A DNA stretch of 64,000 nucleotides from assembly GCF_030272615.1 (NCBI RefSeq), contig NC_081407.1, positions 100,547,897 to 100,611,896 on the forward strand, given 5' to 3'. The position numbers and the translations under genes were made by a program. Under the pieces are notes generated by a model, which saw only the letters and a list, made by a program, of their open reading frames with translations, was not told the DNA's origin and made no database searches. Of the stretch, positions 33,880 to 46,740 are shown piece by piece; within the stretch, counting starts at the first letter, position 1; each line of letters begins with the position of its first letter. The stretch comes from Cryptomeria japonica (lineage: Eukaryota; Streptophyta; Pinopsida; Cupressales; Cupressaceae).

Positions 33880-34251
33880 TCATTAGAGGTGATTCAAAAA
33901 CATGGAAAATTTGGGCTCTGAAATGTCTAATGTGGTGGAAGTAATGGTAGCTTTCTTTAGCATTATTATAACAAAAGATAAAGGTTATAGATAAAATGTA
34001 ATATGATGTTGCATGGGAAGCCAAAGTCGAGATGGTGGGTGAAGGATCTAATCACTAAGTGCCAATATATGATTGCTACACTTGGCCATGTCAAATATCA
34101 TCACACCTTTACAAAAGGAAACAAGATTGCAAATAGGCTAGCTAACTTAGGCCCTTTTATCAAGGGCCTTAAAACTTGGACAACACAACACAAATTATCT
34201 AATGTTGTTCTTGCAGCAATCCTCGAAGACAATCATCCCAATGAGAATTAA
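33880..34251 (+). pseudogene. RNase H-domain fragment (LINE-type polyprotein tail)
   Basis: The frame ending at 34251 reads WWVKDLITKCQYMIATLG, then HHTFTKGNKIANRLANLG. This matches the C-terminal plant RNase H pattern of an FxHxxREGNxxADxLANLG tail seen in L1-type elements. Just upstream another frame has RGDSKTW, the start of the same domain (expected EGDS). A frameshift and stops separate the two. Only the tail is present. I see no reverse transcriptase next to it. Confidence 0.55.
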
Positions 34252-34559
34252 AGATTTTATTTTTTCCTTTTGAATATCTACCCTGGCCACATTGCACTAC
34301 AATAATTTATTTAAATAAAGAACCTGCTTTGTTAAATCTTGTGATAGATATGCTTTTAGAAATACCACCATTTGTTGTCTCTTTCCCAAAGTTAGTTTTA
34401 GCAATCCCTCTCTAACTCCTATACTTGGTTTTATTGTGCATACCATGGGTAGGGGCCTCATATAGATGGAGCCAAACAATTGTGACAAGTTTAAACAAAA
34501 TGGGATTTTTAAGAATAAGGTGGTGGAAGGAATCTGGCAACCTATGTTGAAGGTATCAA

Positions 34560-34770
34560 GAGTTATGCAACCCTACTCTATTTGAATAATTCACCAAATC
34601 TTGGGACAAAAGTGAAGTTCAATTAGGTGGGGTAAAATTCACTATGTCTATAGAGACTATTGCGGCTATTATGGATTTGGTGGTTGAAGGAATGACCATG
34701 TCTAAAAAGTAGAAGGGTAATGGGTATGTGCAGGATCATGGTGTGCTTATACAGGCGCTTAAGTAGCAAT
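34560..34770 (+). pseudogene. Short retroelement-like coding fragment
   Basis: A frame with VQLGGVKFTMSIETIAAIMD, then LVVEGMTMSKK and a stop, then GNGYVQDHGVLIQALK. The 'sets-in-motion/threshold' pattern (KFTxSxExIAxxxxL) resembles the N-terminal part of plant transposon-like ORFs, including the VVKAITGLP part of the frame at 29000-28239. Too short to assign. Confidence 0.3.
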
Positions 34771-35489
34771 GAAATTTCAAAAAATCAGAGTATGCAACTT
34801 GACATGAAAATTTGAATAAGTTATGAAAATTATTTTTAAAATATGTAAAAATAGAATCTATATAAAATTGAATTTAGTTTTAAAGATACTAGTCGTTTTT
34901 TGGAAAAAAAAATCCTTTTTGATGAAAATTTCAAATTTCAATGCAGTGGTACTAAAATTTTAGAAAAAAGATAAGAAGTAGGTGTATGTATGACTACCCT
35001 AATTACAATCAAATCATAATATTTTTTTATAAGATTTATAATATAAGTATTAGACTCGTGTCTGGATGTGACACATATTTTGTTATAACTTTTTATAAAG
35101 TAAATAATTTTTTTTTTTTTTTTACTACAACTTTTCATAAATTCAGAAACTCCCATGTCTAACCACCTTAATTTGGTCAAAGCCTTATGAAATTCATTTG
35201 TTTTTAATTTTTCCCTTTAGTAGATGAATAATAGGATGCAACGCATGTTTTAGATTCAAAAAATGTTACACCGTTTGAAAGTTATGAGTGTTTTTCAATC
35301 AGTCTATCAATTAGGACTTTTGTTAGAATTCAATTAGAAAATAAATAATTATTATTTATTAAAGTCGAAATAAGACAAGCCTTATATTGTTGGAAAGATG
35401 AGAACGTCCTTAAAAAACCCTTTTCATTTTATCAATTTTGGCTCTAAAAAATATCATCAACCACCAGTGTAAAGTCTGGAAAATCAAGG
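34771..35489. other. No supported feature
   Basis: AT-rich spacer to the presumed left end of transposon B. Nothing recognised. Confidence 0.4.
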
Positions 35490-35705
35490 AATACTGAAAA
35501 ACACATTTTTTCATTTGACTTTCTAGGCTTGTCACTTCCAAGCCAAATACCAAAGCAAACCCAAGCCAAAATTTGAAATTTGAAATTTGTACAATAGAAA
35601 TCAGATATCCAATTTTAATAAGTAAATTCAATAAGTAAATTTGCACATAATTAATAATCTATTGTTTATTAATATATTAATTTATAAATATAATAGTATA
35701 TGATA

Positions 35706-35806
35706 TTAGGGAGAGTGAAAGGGGGGAGTGAGGGAGAGAGAGATATTAGGGGAGAGATAGAGAGAGGGGGTGAGGGAGAGAGAGATAAAGAGATAGAGAT
35801 ATTAGG

Positions 35807-35867
<61 letters not shown>

Positions 35868-35900
35868 GTAAGGGAGAGAGAGAGAGATAGAGACAAGAAG
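35706..35900. repeat. GA-rich tract with (GA)n
   Basis: Purine-rich on the plus strand, with about 26 perfect GA units near 35811-35863. It is the opposite strand bias of the CT tract at 36790-37326, so the two tracts flank the minisatellite as an imperfect inverted pair. Confidence 0.85.
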
Positions 35901-35904
35901 GGGG

Positions 35905-36785
35905 AAGGGGTCATATTATGTCCTAAGGGGTCATATTGTGTCCTATGACCCCTTAGGACTCTATATGACCCCTTAGGTGTCAATTTTTTGTAAACAATAT
36001 TGGCACTACTTTTTATATTATAATAATGGTTCATCTTGCCACCTTATGACACACTATGACCCATTAGACACCATATGAAAGATGTCATATGGTCTCCTAA
36101 GGGGTCATGGGATATCATATGACCCCTTATGACACCATATTGGGTCGTTATGGGTCCTATGTTGTCTTAAGGGGTCATATTGTGTCCTATGACCCCTTAG
36201 GACACTATATGTCCCCTTACGATACCAAATTATGCCGTTATGGGTCATATTGTGTCCTAAGGGGTCATATTATGTCATATAACCCCTTTAGACACCATAT
36301 GACCCCTAAGGACACAATATGACCCGTTACAACATTATACGGTGTCATAATGGGTCATATGACCCCTAATGACACCATATGGTGTCATTATGGTGTCATT
36401 AGGGGTCATATGGTGTCCTAAGGGGTCATGGGATACCATATGACACCATATGACACCTTACAATACCAAATTGTGTTGTTATGGGTCATATTATGTCATA
36501 TGACCCCTTAAGACACTATATGACCCCTTAGGACAAAATATGACCCTTTACAACACTATACGATGTCGTTATGGGTCATATTGTGTCCTACAAAGTCATA
36601 TCGGGTCCTATGTCCCCTTAAGACAACATATGATCCCTTATGACACCAAATTGTGTCGTTATGGTTCATATTGTTTCCTAATGGGTCATATTTTGTTATG
36701 ACCCCTTAAGACACCATATGACCCCTTATGACACAATATGATGCCTTATGACACCATATTGGATCATAATGGGTCCTAAGGGGTC
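35905..36785. repeat. Inverted minisatellite (ATATGACCCCTTAGGACAC)
   Basis: Dozens of ~20-bp units of the form CATATGACCCCTTAGGACAC occur in both orientations (GTGTCCTAAGGGGTCATATG), with spacers such as ACACCAAATTGTGTCGTTAT. The block corresponds to the minisatellites at 5077-7015 in transposon A. Confidence 0.85.
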
Positions 36786-36946
36786 ATATGGCCCCTCTCC
36801 CCTAATCTCTCTCTCTCCCTCTCCCCTAATCTCTCTCTCCCCCTCTCCCCTAATATTTCTCTCTCTCCCCCTTTATCCTAATCTCTCTCTCTCCCTCTCC
36901 CACCTCCCCCTCTCTCCCCTAATATCTCTCTCTCCCCCTCTCTCCT

Positions 36947-37012
<66 letters not shown>

Positions 37013-37167
37013 TCTTATAATCTCTCTCCCTCTCCCCCTTTCCCCTAATCTCTTTGTCTCCCTCTCCCCTAATCTCTCTCTCTCCCTCTCCTCTAATCTC
37101 TTTGTCTCCCTCTCCCTCTCCCTCTCCCTCTCCCCCTTTCCTGTAATCTCTCTATCTCCCTCTCCCC

Positions 37168-37226
<59 letters not shown>

Positions 37227-37326
37227 TCCCCTAATCTCTCTCTCTTTGTCCCCTAATCTCTCTCCCCCTACCCCCTCCCCCCTCTCTCCCCTAATCTCTC
37301 TCCCTCCTCCCCTAATCTCTCTCTCT
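36786..37326. repeat. CT tract with repeated CCCCTAATCTCTCTC unit
   Basis: Pyrimidine-only sequence dominated by a ~16-bp unit CTCCCCTAATCTCTCT and two long (CT)n runs (about 36955-37006 and 37170-37222). No gene. Confidence 0.9.
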
Positions 37327-37329
37327 AAA

Positions 37330-37470
37330 ATATGAGTACTCAAATCAGATATTTGATATAATAGGATATAAGATTTCTGCCATTGCCATTTATGTGGCAA
37401 TAGTAAAAAAAAGTAGAAATGGGAATTATTTTTGGGACCCTAAATTTATGCATTAAAATCAGATATCTGA
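37330..37470. repeat. GATATC-type palindromes upstream of the transposase
   Basis: AATCAGATATTTGAT (37344) and AAATCAGATATCTGATTTTT (37456) are variants of one palindrome. They sit where transposon A has its 7429-7700 cluster. Confidence 0.55.
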
Positions 37471-37656
37471 TTTTTGTAAATAAAAAAGAGTCTTGTGGGA
37501 TATTTTTTGGATTCCAACGGTCCACATTCTTCACATTCTGGTTTCTATCGACAGTGACAGGTTTTCAAATAGGTTGAGATAAATTTGTACTTTTGAGAGA
37601 TTCTTAAAGTCAAATCTTACATTGTCAATCATTTAGGATCATCTATGTGGAGTTAA

Positions 37657-40600
37657 ATGGGGAGTAGTAGTTGTCAGAAGTCTAAATGCAAAAGAAATCT
37701 TTCAAATGACCAAATTGAAGTGTATAGAGAAAGAGATAGAGAAGGTCATAGGAGGAGAAGACAAGTTATGTTAAATATTGCTAATGTTACTTCAAGCAAA
37801 GAGGAAATTAAAATTTGAAAATGTTGAACAAGTTATTGAAAATGAAAATGTATATTTTGAAAGTGAAAATATTGAACATGTTGAAAATGTTGAAAGTGAT
37901 AATGAAAATGCTCAACATGATGTGAGAACGAAAAGTGAAAATTTGGGAGTTGACAATGAAGGTGTCCATAATTTTGGTGTAAATATGAAATTTTTTGACA
38001 TTGGAGGTGAAAATGTAGAAAATTTTGACATAGAAGGTGAACATGTGGAAAATTTTGACATTGGAGGTGAAAATGTGGAAAACTTTGACATTGAAGGTGG
38101 AATTGCTCAACCAAATGAACAATATGTAACACCTAATTACTTCGAAAATGAAGACCCTCTCACGGATTAAAGACAAATTCCAAATCCAAGATCTTCAAGA
38201 ACCCCAAAATGGTTATTTGAAATTGATGAGAACATTATTGCGAATCTTGAAGGCAAGAGGTCAACAAGAATTGTTCGATTTTGGGCTACACAACTTTTCG
38301 ACCAAAATTTTAGCAATAAGACATTGACCGAGCAATGCCAACTTTTTATTCAATTTATAAAGATGATAAAGATGAAACCATTGCTAAACAAAATAAAGAT
38401 TCATATGAACAAGAAGATGGAGAGAAATTCGATTAATTGTCAAAAATCTATCTAATGTTCTCAATTCTATTGGAAAGAATACCAAAAAAAGAGATAAGAG
38501 ATCCGCTGAAGAGTGATTACAACATCCTTAGTAAACCATCAATTCAGGAAGTCTCATCAAATGATACAAACTTGTGTTGATTTGAACATAAACCATAAAA
38601 AATTGGATAGAGCACTTACTCGAAGACAAAGACTTGACGATCCACTTCAACATGATACATGGGCTTTTGGTGGGAGCCTTCCACGTGTTCATATAAAGTT
38701 GACTAACAATGTGAAGGAGTAGATTTAACAATTTTGGAACTCTAATTCTAGAGTATCACCCAATGTAAAGAATGTTTTAAAATTAAGAATCGACAACTAA
38801 GACCGCACACTGCATCTCAAACATTTCTTGGAATCAAGCCAAACAATGTTGTACAAATTTTTTTGTGAAGTACATCCAACTTTGCAAATGTCACAAAGGG
38901 CCTTTGAATATTTGAAGCCATTTTATTGTATACCTCTTAAGATTCGTAATACTTGTTGCAAGTACCATGTGGAGTTTTCAATGTACCATGAAATTTTATG
39001 CCATATGTGTTCTATGATGCATACTAATAAGATGTTGCAGGAGTGTGATGCAATGCTATTTCTGAGATCATCAAGAGACTTTCAAGATCTATTTTTATGC
39101 CCTAGAGATGATGGCTACTATTTCTATAGAAATGATTGTTTGAATGAGAAGTGCTCACAATGTGGTGGGTTGTCAAAGTTTGTTTCATGTTTTCATGAGG
39201 GCAATGAACACAATTTTGGAAAGAATTATGTTGAGAAAAAAAGATATGAGACAGTGAAATATACTTTTAAGAGTGGAGGTGAAGGTTCTAGATGTGAAAT
39301 AGTCTTAAGAGAAGTGAGTGTTGCTGATTTTAGTTTGGATTTTACGGAAAATCTTTTCTACAAGTATGCAAGGCACACCCATAGGTCTCAGTGGTTGGAT
39401 CAATAGTTTTGGATGTGTAAGAACTCTTTCCCAATTGGCACTATTATATCGGTGGTTGATTTTGCAGATAACTATACATTGCAACAACAAAATGAGGTAT
39501 AGTCGTAGTACTACAATTCAATCTAGATTTCTATTTTTGTTCATATTACATATAAACATGCTCCTGATAGTACAAAAGAGGACAGGAAGATAATCAGGGA
39601 GTATCATTTTTATATGAGTGATGATAGATCACACTCCTCTGAGTATGTGCAACATTATTTCAAGAATTCTTTTGAGTTCTTGCATGAGAAAGATATTGCA
39701 ATTGATCAACATATCATATGGTCAAATAACTATATGGGTCAATTCAAGAATTCCTGTATGTTTTATTGGTTGAGTAGAATGCATGTAGGGAGGCGTATAC
39801 CTCATATTTGGTGATTTTTTGAGGGAAGACATGGGAAGGGGGTCCATAATGGAGAAAGTGCATGTTTGAAGAGAGATCTAGTTAAGGAGAAATTGAGGAT
39901 TTTAGGTACAAATTTCTTTGATGTACGTTCTATTGTTGATTTATGTAGTTCAGTATTGTCATATGAAGGTACTCTTGATTCAGCAATGACCAGATTCTTT
40001 TGGCTGGTTGAGGAGGGCATAGTGGGAGACAAATTGGATTGTCAAACAATTCAAGATTCTTCAAAGATGCATTCATTTCTCAGCTCAGATGCAAGAACAT
40101 GGACCATTTGGACATGAGCGTTGGCTTGTTTTTGTTATATTTGTGTTCAGTGTGATTGGGATCAGTGCAAGTCAAGTATACATGGGTTCCATAATATCTA
40201 ACTCCTTTATCTCAAACAATATCCTTGTCAAACAATGACATGGAAAGTTCACTTGAGTATGACAGTCTATCAGATCTTGTACAACCAGGACATGTTTTTG
40301 CAATTGTTGCACCACAAGGGAATGAAGAGAGATCAAAATATTGGTTGGCACAATGTGTACAGGGAAAATAGAAGCTAACACAACCAGTGACAAATGATGA
40401 TGGGTTCACATATCCTACAGGTTCAGTTCTTGTTGTGGGAACTTGGTTGTGAACATACATGATTAGAAATAATGACATACCTGTATTTGAAGACTATGAG
40501 AGACACAAAACCATTCTCATGTATTCACACCTTATTATAGCTGCAAATATCAAGTTGTTGAAGCATCAAACAAAACCGAAGACCAAAGATCTATGGACTA

Positions 40601-40668
40601 CTGTTGATCATGAACCAATACTGGATACTCTTAAGAAAAGAGATGACCCTTCAGGCACACTTGAGTAG
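37657..40668 (+). pseudogene. DDE-like transposase of transposon B, decayed
   Basis: ATG at 37657 starts MGSSSCQKSKCKRNL, then a basic RERDREGHRRRRQ segment. After a frameshift comes an acidic stretch with four ENVENFDI-type repeats (37950-38100), then a linker with KRSTRIVRFWATQLF. A middle domain (38740-39400) has QRAFEYLKPFYC, RNTCCKYHVEF and a C-x2-C (NEKCSQCGG). The probable RNase H-fold core has VVDFADNYT (D near 39458), IWSNNYMGQFKN (39719-39754) and FFEGRHGKGVHNGES (39815-39860). The aspartates expected in the second and third motifs both read Asn here. A C-terminal domain has GHVFAIVAPQGNEERSKYWL and VPVFEDYE-like IPVFEDYERHK. About 1000 codons overall, with at least eight stops or frameshifts (for example TGA at 39812). 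From memory this motif set resembles an uncharacterised transposase-like family found in several eukaryotes; the family name needs a search. Confidence 0.65.
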
Positions 40669-42070
40669 TAGGTCTTTAATGGTGTCTTATTCATTTTATC
40701 ATGCATTTCATTTCAAACAATGATCATAAAACCTTAATGTTCAAGTTTGTTACGTGTATGATGTGTTCAAAATGTAGGTCTATTGATGAGCTTTTTTTTT
40801 TTGCAACATGGTTTTTGAATGCACATAGCAGATACACTCAATATAATTTGAAGGGACATATTTTGCAATACGTCTTATTATCATGCATTTGATGAGAATT
40901 ACAATTTTTTATAATAGACAACACTATTTGAAAATTTTTGGTGATATAATTATCACAAAACCTTTATGCTCATGAAAGTCTTTTTGATGATATACAACAC
41001 TATCGCATTATGAGTTTTGTGTCAACATAGTGGGTTCACTTGATATAATTCGAAGGGATGTATTTTTATGGTATATAATCCCACCTTTTTATTTATTATC
41101 ATACATTTCAATTGAAGTGATTATCATAAAGCCTTTATGTTCATGCATGCATTTTATGTGTAGACTAACAATTCTTAAAAATACAGGTTCATGCTAGATC
41201 ATTCGTCGTTGACTAGTTTACTCTTGGTGATGGTACATATTTCTTGGGGTTATCAATATTTAGCTACTTTTTAAGTTTTTTTTCTCAAAAACTCCAAAAA
41301 TTTACAGCCAGACACAACACCGTATGCTCTTTATGCATTAATGAGAATAAATTTTGTGTGTAAACTCTAAGTCTCTCACTTTGTCATTGTGAAATTTTTT
41401 TAAACTTCACACACTATGTCAAGTGGATGTATTGCCATTTAGAAATGACAATATCTACCATCATCTTCAGCCATGCAAAAAATGTAGTGAGAAATGCAAT
41501 GAGAAGGGATTTAATCAACATTTGTCTTTCTTCAAAGTTATGCTTGTAGACTTTTTAGAGAAACTAGTAAGTTTCGTAACTATACAATCTTGTACGTCTT
41601 AAAAATGTTTCAAATGATCTATTTATAATTTGAAAAAATAATTTGTATTAAGTGTTATAATTTGTTTCTTGTAGCACATTCATTTCGCATAAAAAGGTTT
41701 CTTATTTTGGTCTTCATTTATATGCAGGCATTGCTCTACGTAAGCTTTTCTCTTAGAACATGAGAATGTCTGATGCTGATGAAGTGGGGTGCTTTAATTG
41801 TATATGGATGTGAATTTATGTAACTTTTTTATGATGATATACAATGTCGATGACCAAACTAGTTTAGTTATATTGATGATATACAATGTATTTGTATATG
41901 AGTACATTGGTGTAGTTGTATTGATAATGATGAAAAATCATGTTTGCATATTCATTCAAGGATGTCACATGCAAGTGTAATGGTATTTAAGTGTATACAA
42001 TACATGGAAATATTGATGATCATTATGTGTCTATAGTGTAATGCTTGTTTATCTATATTTTTTCATTAAA
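40669..42070. other. No supported gene (transposase 3' region)
   Basis: AT-rich spacer between the transposase and the 358-bp array. Short phrases recur at about 300-bp spacing (TTATCATGCATTT near 40695 and 40878, TATCATACATTTC near 41097), suggesting an old duplicated 3' region. No ORF of interest. Confidence 0.4.
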
Positions 42071-43585
42071 TGAGTCTGACGATTTTTTTAGCTACTGGAA
42101 AAATGTTGCCCTAATAAAATCGTAGGAAACCATGAAAAACTGAGATAGGCTTTTTTAAGGACCCCTCTCGTGTCCTCGTAGGTTCAAAAGGATTATTTGC
42201 AGGTTCCAAGAATTTTAAGTTAGGGCCTATCAAATTTTGACAATTTAAAGCACTTAGGGCTCTCAAGCGATGACGTCAATAAGGTATGACCCCCAACGTT
42301 CGACTGAGTTGGGGGGGGGGGGGAAGGAAATAGGAGCATGCATAGGGTAAGAATTCCTAAATGGATATGTCAAAACCAACGGTTCATGATCACGATGAGA
42401 AAAATGAGAAATTGATCATGCAACAACATTTGATTCAATGAGACTGACGATTTTTCATCTACTGAAAAAATGTTGCCCTAATAAAATCGTAGGGAATTTT
42501 GAAAAACCAAGATAAGATTTTGTAGGGATCCCTCTTATGGCCTCATAGGTTCAAATGGATTGTTTGCAGTTACCATGAATTCCGAGTTAGGGCCCATCAA
42601 AGTTTGACAATTTTTATCATTAGGACGCTCAAGGGACGACACCGGTAGGGTATGGCTCCGAGCGTTCAACCAAGTGAGGGGGCGGAATAGGAGCATGCAT
42701 AGGGTAAGAATTCCTAATTGGGCATGTCAAAACTGACATTTCATGATCACGACAAGAAAAATGAGAAATTGGCCATGCGACAACATTTGATTGAATGAGA
42801 CTGGCTATTTTTTCACCAACTGAAATTTTTTTGCCTTAATAAAACTGTAGGGAATCTTGAAAAAATAATATAGGATTTTGTAGGGACCCCTATCGTGGCC
42901 TCTTAGGTTCAAATGGATCATTCACAGGTGCCATGGATTCTGAGTTAGGGCCCATCAGAATTTGACAATTTTTAGCACTTAGGGTGCTCAAGGGATGACT
43001 CGGAGTGTTCGATCGAGTGGGGGTGGGGGGGGGGGAATAGGAGCATACATAGGGTAAGAATTCCTAATTGGACAGTTTGGAACCAATGGTTTGTGATCAC
43101 GATGAGAAAAGCGAGAAATTGGCCACGCAACAACATTTGATTGAATGAGACTGACAATTTTTTTACCAACTGAAAAAATGTTTCCTTAATAAAACCTTAG
43201 GGAATCTTGAAAAAATGAGATAGGGTTTTGTAAGGACCCCTCTTGGGTACCCGTAGGTTCAAATGGATTGTTCAAAGGTTCCATGGATTCTGAGTTAGGG
43301 CCCATAAAAGTTTGATAATTTTCAGCACTGAGGGCACTCAAGGGATGACGTCGGTAGGGTATGACCCCGAGCGTTCAACTGAGGGGGGGGGGGAATAGGA
43401 GCATGCATATGGTAAGAATGTCTAATTGGACATGTCAGAACCGATAGTTTGTGATCACGATGAGAAGAACGAGAAATTGGTCACACGACAACATTTGATT
43501 GTATGAGACTGACGATTTTTTCACCAATTGAAAAAATATTGCCCCAATAAAACCGTAGGGAATCTTGAAAAACCAAGATGAATCA
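42071..43585. repeat. ~358-bp tandem array, transposon B copy
   Basis: Units starting TGAG(A/T)CTG(A/G)C begin at 42071, 42439, 42796, 43146 and 43504 (periods 368, 357, 350 and 358). The last is truncated near 43585. Shared landmarks with the array at 8199-9215 are GGTTCAAATGGATTG, then TTTGACAATTTT about 60 bp on, then GGAGCATGCATAGGGTAAGA (A has GGGGCATGCCTAGTGTAA). Each full B unit also has a G-run at the same offset (42309, about 42675, 43019 and 43383), absent from A. Confidence 0.9.
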
Positions 43586-44184
43586 TTTCAACACATGAAT
43601 CTTCCATTGACAACTTTTAACAAATTTTGAGCAATCTTGAGCAATTTTACCAATATGAGTAAACTATGACTAGACATAACAATATTGGTCTATATGACCT
43701 TATTACATAAAAATATGATTATATTTCACCTTATTTACATTGAGAATCCATCAAAACCCTTGTCTTCCAAATTTGACCTCGTGGAGGCCTGATGAGCAAG
43801 GAGGTCATTAAATTTGGTGAAGTTTCCAAAGGCAACCAAATTTGACACTTACGATTTAGATGAAATGAATTATATATAATCTAAAGATTATACAAACAAC
43901 ACTTACAATGAAATGAAATGAATTGTATTGTTCATTAAATAACCATTATTAACCACTGTTAATTATTGGATTGAAGATTAAAGTTTAAAATGATAACACC
44001 ATGCACACATGAGCAACAATTTATATGATCAAATATCAACTTCTATATATATGAAAATGTCAAATGATTACAAGTCTATGTCCATACACAAATATGACAT
44101 AACGCCAACTCAAACAAAATGTATGTCCATATACAAAATATACATGCCAACTAGACATTTACTCTTGAAACTATCTATAACATC
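43586..44184. other. No supported gene
   Basis: AT-rich spacer between the array and the 3' end of gene 2. Possible 3' untranslated sequence of gene 2 on the minus strand. Confidence 0.4.
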
Positions 44185-44910
44185 CTAAGCTACTGATGGA
44201 TCATCAAAATCGATCCTCTTCGCTATACTGCTCAACTCTGAAAGATCCCACACAAGAAAAAACAAACCACGATTAAGATTAGTTATATTATATAACTCAA
44301 ATTCAAAAAGTTAACATAAAAATGAACTATAATTTAACTATTCATGTTTACCTCATCTCCACGTTTTCTCTTTGGCTTTGGAGGACTCTTGATGTATGTC
44401 TTTGGTAGAGGAGGTATGTTTTTAATAGTTTCATACATAGCCTACATATGTTCATAAACATGACATTGATACAAGTTAGCATATAATTGTCACTGATAAT
44501 AATGAATTATATCTATTAAACACAAAATAAGATAAAAACATGTACCTGAGGCATCTCTTCTTCTTCTTCTTCTTCTTCATCTTTAGGTATAGTGGGTGCA
44601 GTCAACACGGATGTGAAGCCAAGAAATTTCTGTACATATACACAACAAGTATGTGGAATCTATCAATCTATGTCTAGACGTGCATAATCATTATAAGTTA
44701 TTTAAACTATTTGTTCGATCATATTTGTATTCAATTACCTTTCCCTTGTGTCTAGCTGCACTACCAAATCCTAAATCGCACAACCCCACACTTGTGCTAC
44801 TTGTGCCCTACAAGAGTAAAATAAGATATACATGCAAGTTACTACATAATCTAATTAATGGCAATATAAATGATGAGCATGTATGTACAATAAAATACAA
44901 ACAACTAGGT

Positions 44911-44990
<80 letters not shown>

Positions 44991-46200
44991 TAAAGCTATC
45001 AAGGCCAAATGAAATGGCCATCAAGGTACCCTCCTAGATCTATGTCAACTTGTCCTTTGTCGTCAACCGTTAAATAGACCATGTAAATACACATTAGTAC
45101 TTAATATATTATCTAGATTATAAATATTTGTTTAAAATATATAATGAACTATAAAAAATACAAATCTTACCACTACATCATCAACATATGATGAAGGTGC
45201 CTCCTTGCCTCTAGAATGTGAGGACTCTCCAGGGTATCCTCCAGTCCTTGTCATAACATCTGGTGCATTGTGCATCTCATGCACCTCATAATCTACAGTG
45301 TACACAGGAGAATCAATAGGTTTTCCAACTAGACCCAAGCATAGGTGCCCACACATGACACAACTATGGGGCACACAAATGTGTGGGGCTAAGGAGGATG
45401 TGTTAGTGCCACTGGATTCACCGCTACCACCAAAAGAAGGTTGAGCTACTGCCCCAGCCTGTGAAACCAAAAGGATACACAAAGAGTGAATAGTCGATAT
45501 GTTTTGTGACGCTGCCTCATAGATGATATCTAGATGCTGCACTGGAGGTGGGGGTCAATAGGATGAGGGGGGATATATAGGCCCTAGACTACTTTGACTA
45601 CCCCAAGTCTATCTTAGGGCATACCTAAACCCACACCCTGGAAAGGTTGGATGTCAAAGTAGTTCACGTGTTTTCCTAAAAAAAATTCAGCATACAATTT
45701 TTTGATGAAATAGAAGAGGACATCAAGATTGTTGCTGGGTGATTTATCAAAAACAATCCACCAATGATCCCAAAAGTTTTTCACAATATCATCATTTGTG
45801 CACCATTTAATAGAAAGTTTTATTTTTTGGGGTTTACGGGTTGACCAGTGCAGGGATTCACAAACAATGCAATGATGCTAGCTTTAGATATCTCAAAATC
45901 TTTGATCTCCTTATAGGACAAGCCATCCACATATTTTTCCCTCATATATTGTTGCCACAAAAGAGCAGCACTATGCTCCTCAGTGACAGTTTCTATACTC
46001 TTTATGATGGACGTGAGGGGATCAAACATTGGGTTCAAGTGAGGGATCCTATAATAGACATTTGCAATCCCCCTCAATTGGTTCAAATTTTGTGCAATTA
46101 AATTCTAAATTGAGGGGGGGTTTGGCAAAGGAGGGTTTTGTGCAGGAGGTTTTGGTTGTTGTGGTTGTGGTTGATCAATGTTTTCATTGTTATCCCCCAT
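44185..46200 (-). pseudogene. Gene 2 of transposon B, homologue of the gene at 9770-12389
   Basis: ATG at 46200 begins MGDNNENIDQPQPQQPKPPA, a Gln/Pro-rich start like that of gene 2 in A. After a TAG at 46105 the frame continues with KYVDGLSYKEIKDFEISKAS, then IIALFVNPCTGQPV. A one-base shift near 45825 leads to CTNDDIVKNFWDHWWIVFD. A further shift leads to the Gly/Ser-rich region with HICVPHSCVMCGHLC, ending at a GTAAG donor below 45171. Later exons are inferred at about 45070-45000, 44807-44739 (GTSSTSVGL), 44629-44546 (Glu-rich), 44441-44352 (KPKRKRGDE) and 44235-44185 (SSIAKRIDFDDPSVA). The last exon and the SYK, ALFV, FWxxWWxVFD and CxxCG motifs match A in order. Function unknown. The basic patches suggest nuclear, DNA-associated action. 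Confidence 0.65.
44918..44988. repeat. (AT)n microsatellite
   Basis: About 35 AT units inside an intron of gene 2 of transposon B. Confidence 0.95.
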
Positions 46201-46387
46201 TTTTAACCGAACTGAATGTAAATAATTGAATTTAGTTAACAAAATTGAACAATTTTGTATTTGGTTTAGAAAAACATATTTTGAATGAAAAAATAAATAA
46301 ACAAATACAAAATTTTGAATGAAAATGATGAAAAACAATAAAAATCCTACCTTTTATTGATTTTTTTTGCAAATTTGGGTCATAAAA

Positions 46388-46740
46388 TCGGATATCGGGT
46401 CCAACCAGTTATCATATTTGCTTGAATTCACGTAGTCTGTGGGTAAAAAGTAACCCACAAGTTGTCAAAGTCCTCTTTTATTGTCTCAGAGAAATTAGAT
46501 ATCCATTTTTTATAGTTAAATAATTTTAAAATAACAATATATTATATAATATATAATATTATATAATATATTAAATATTATATAATATATAATATTACAT
46601 TATATTATATTATATATTACATAATATATAATATATAATATATTAAATATTATATATTATATAATATATAATTAATTTTTTAATTTAAAATTACCTATAA
46701 AAATCCGATATCTGATATTATCGGATATCATCGGATATTC
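46388..46740. repeat. Right subterminal GATATC palindromes and AT-rich block
   Basis: AAATCGGATATCGGGT (46386), TTAGATATCCA (46497), and then ATCCGATATCTGATATTATC and CGGATATCATCGGATATTC (46702-46740). An ATATTATATAATATA-type stretch lies between at 46540-46680. Mirrors the sites at 35596 and 37344-37470. Confidence 0.6.

Noticed and set aside
37808-38176. Minus-strand open frames rich in Phe/Ile/His over the transposase
   Set aside because: Shadows of the Glu/Asn-rich plus-strand repeats (ENVENFDI), with no protein character of their own.
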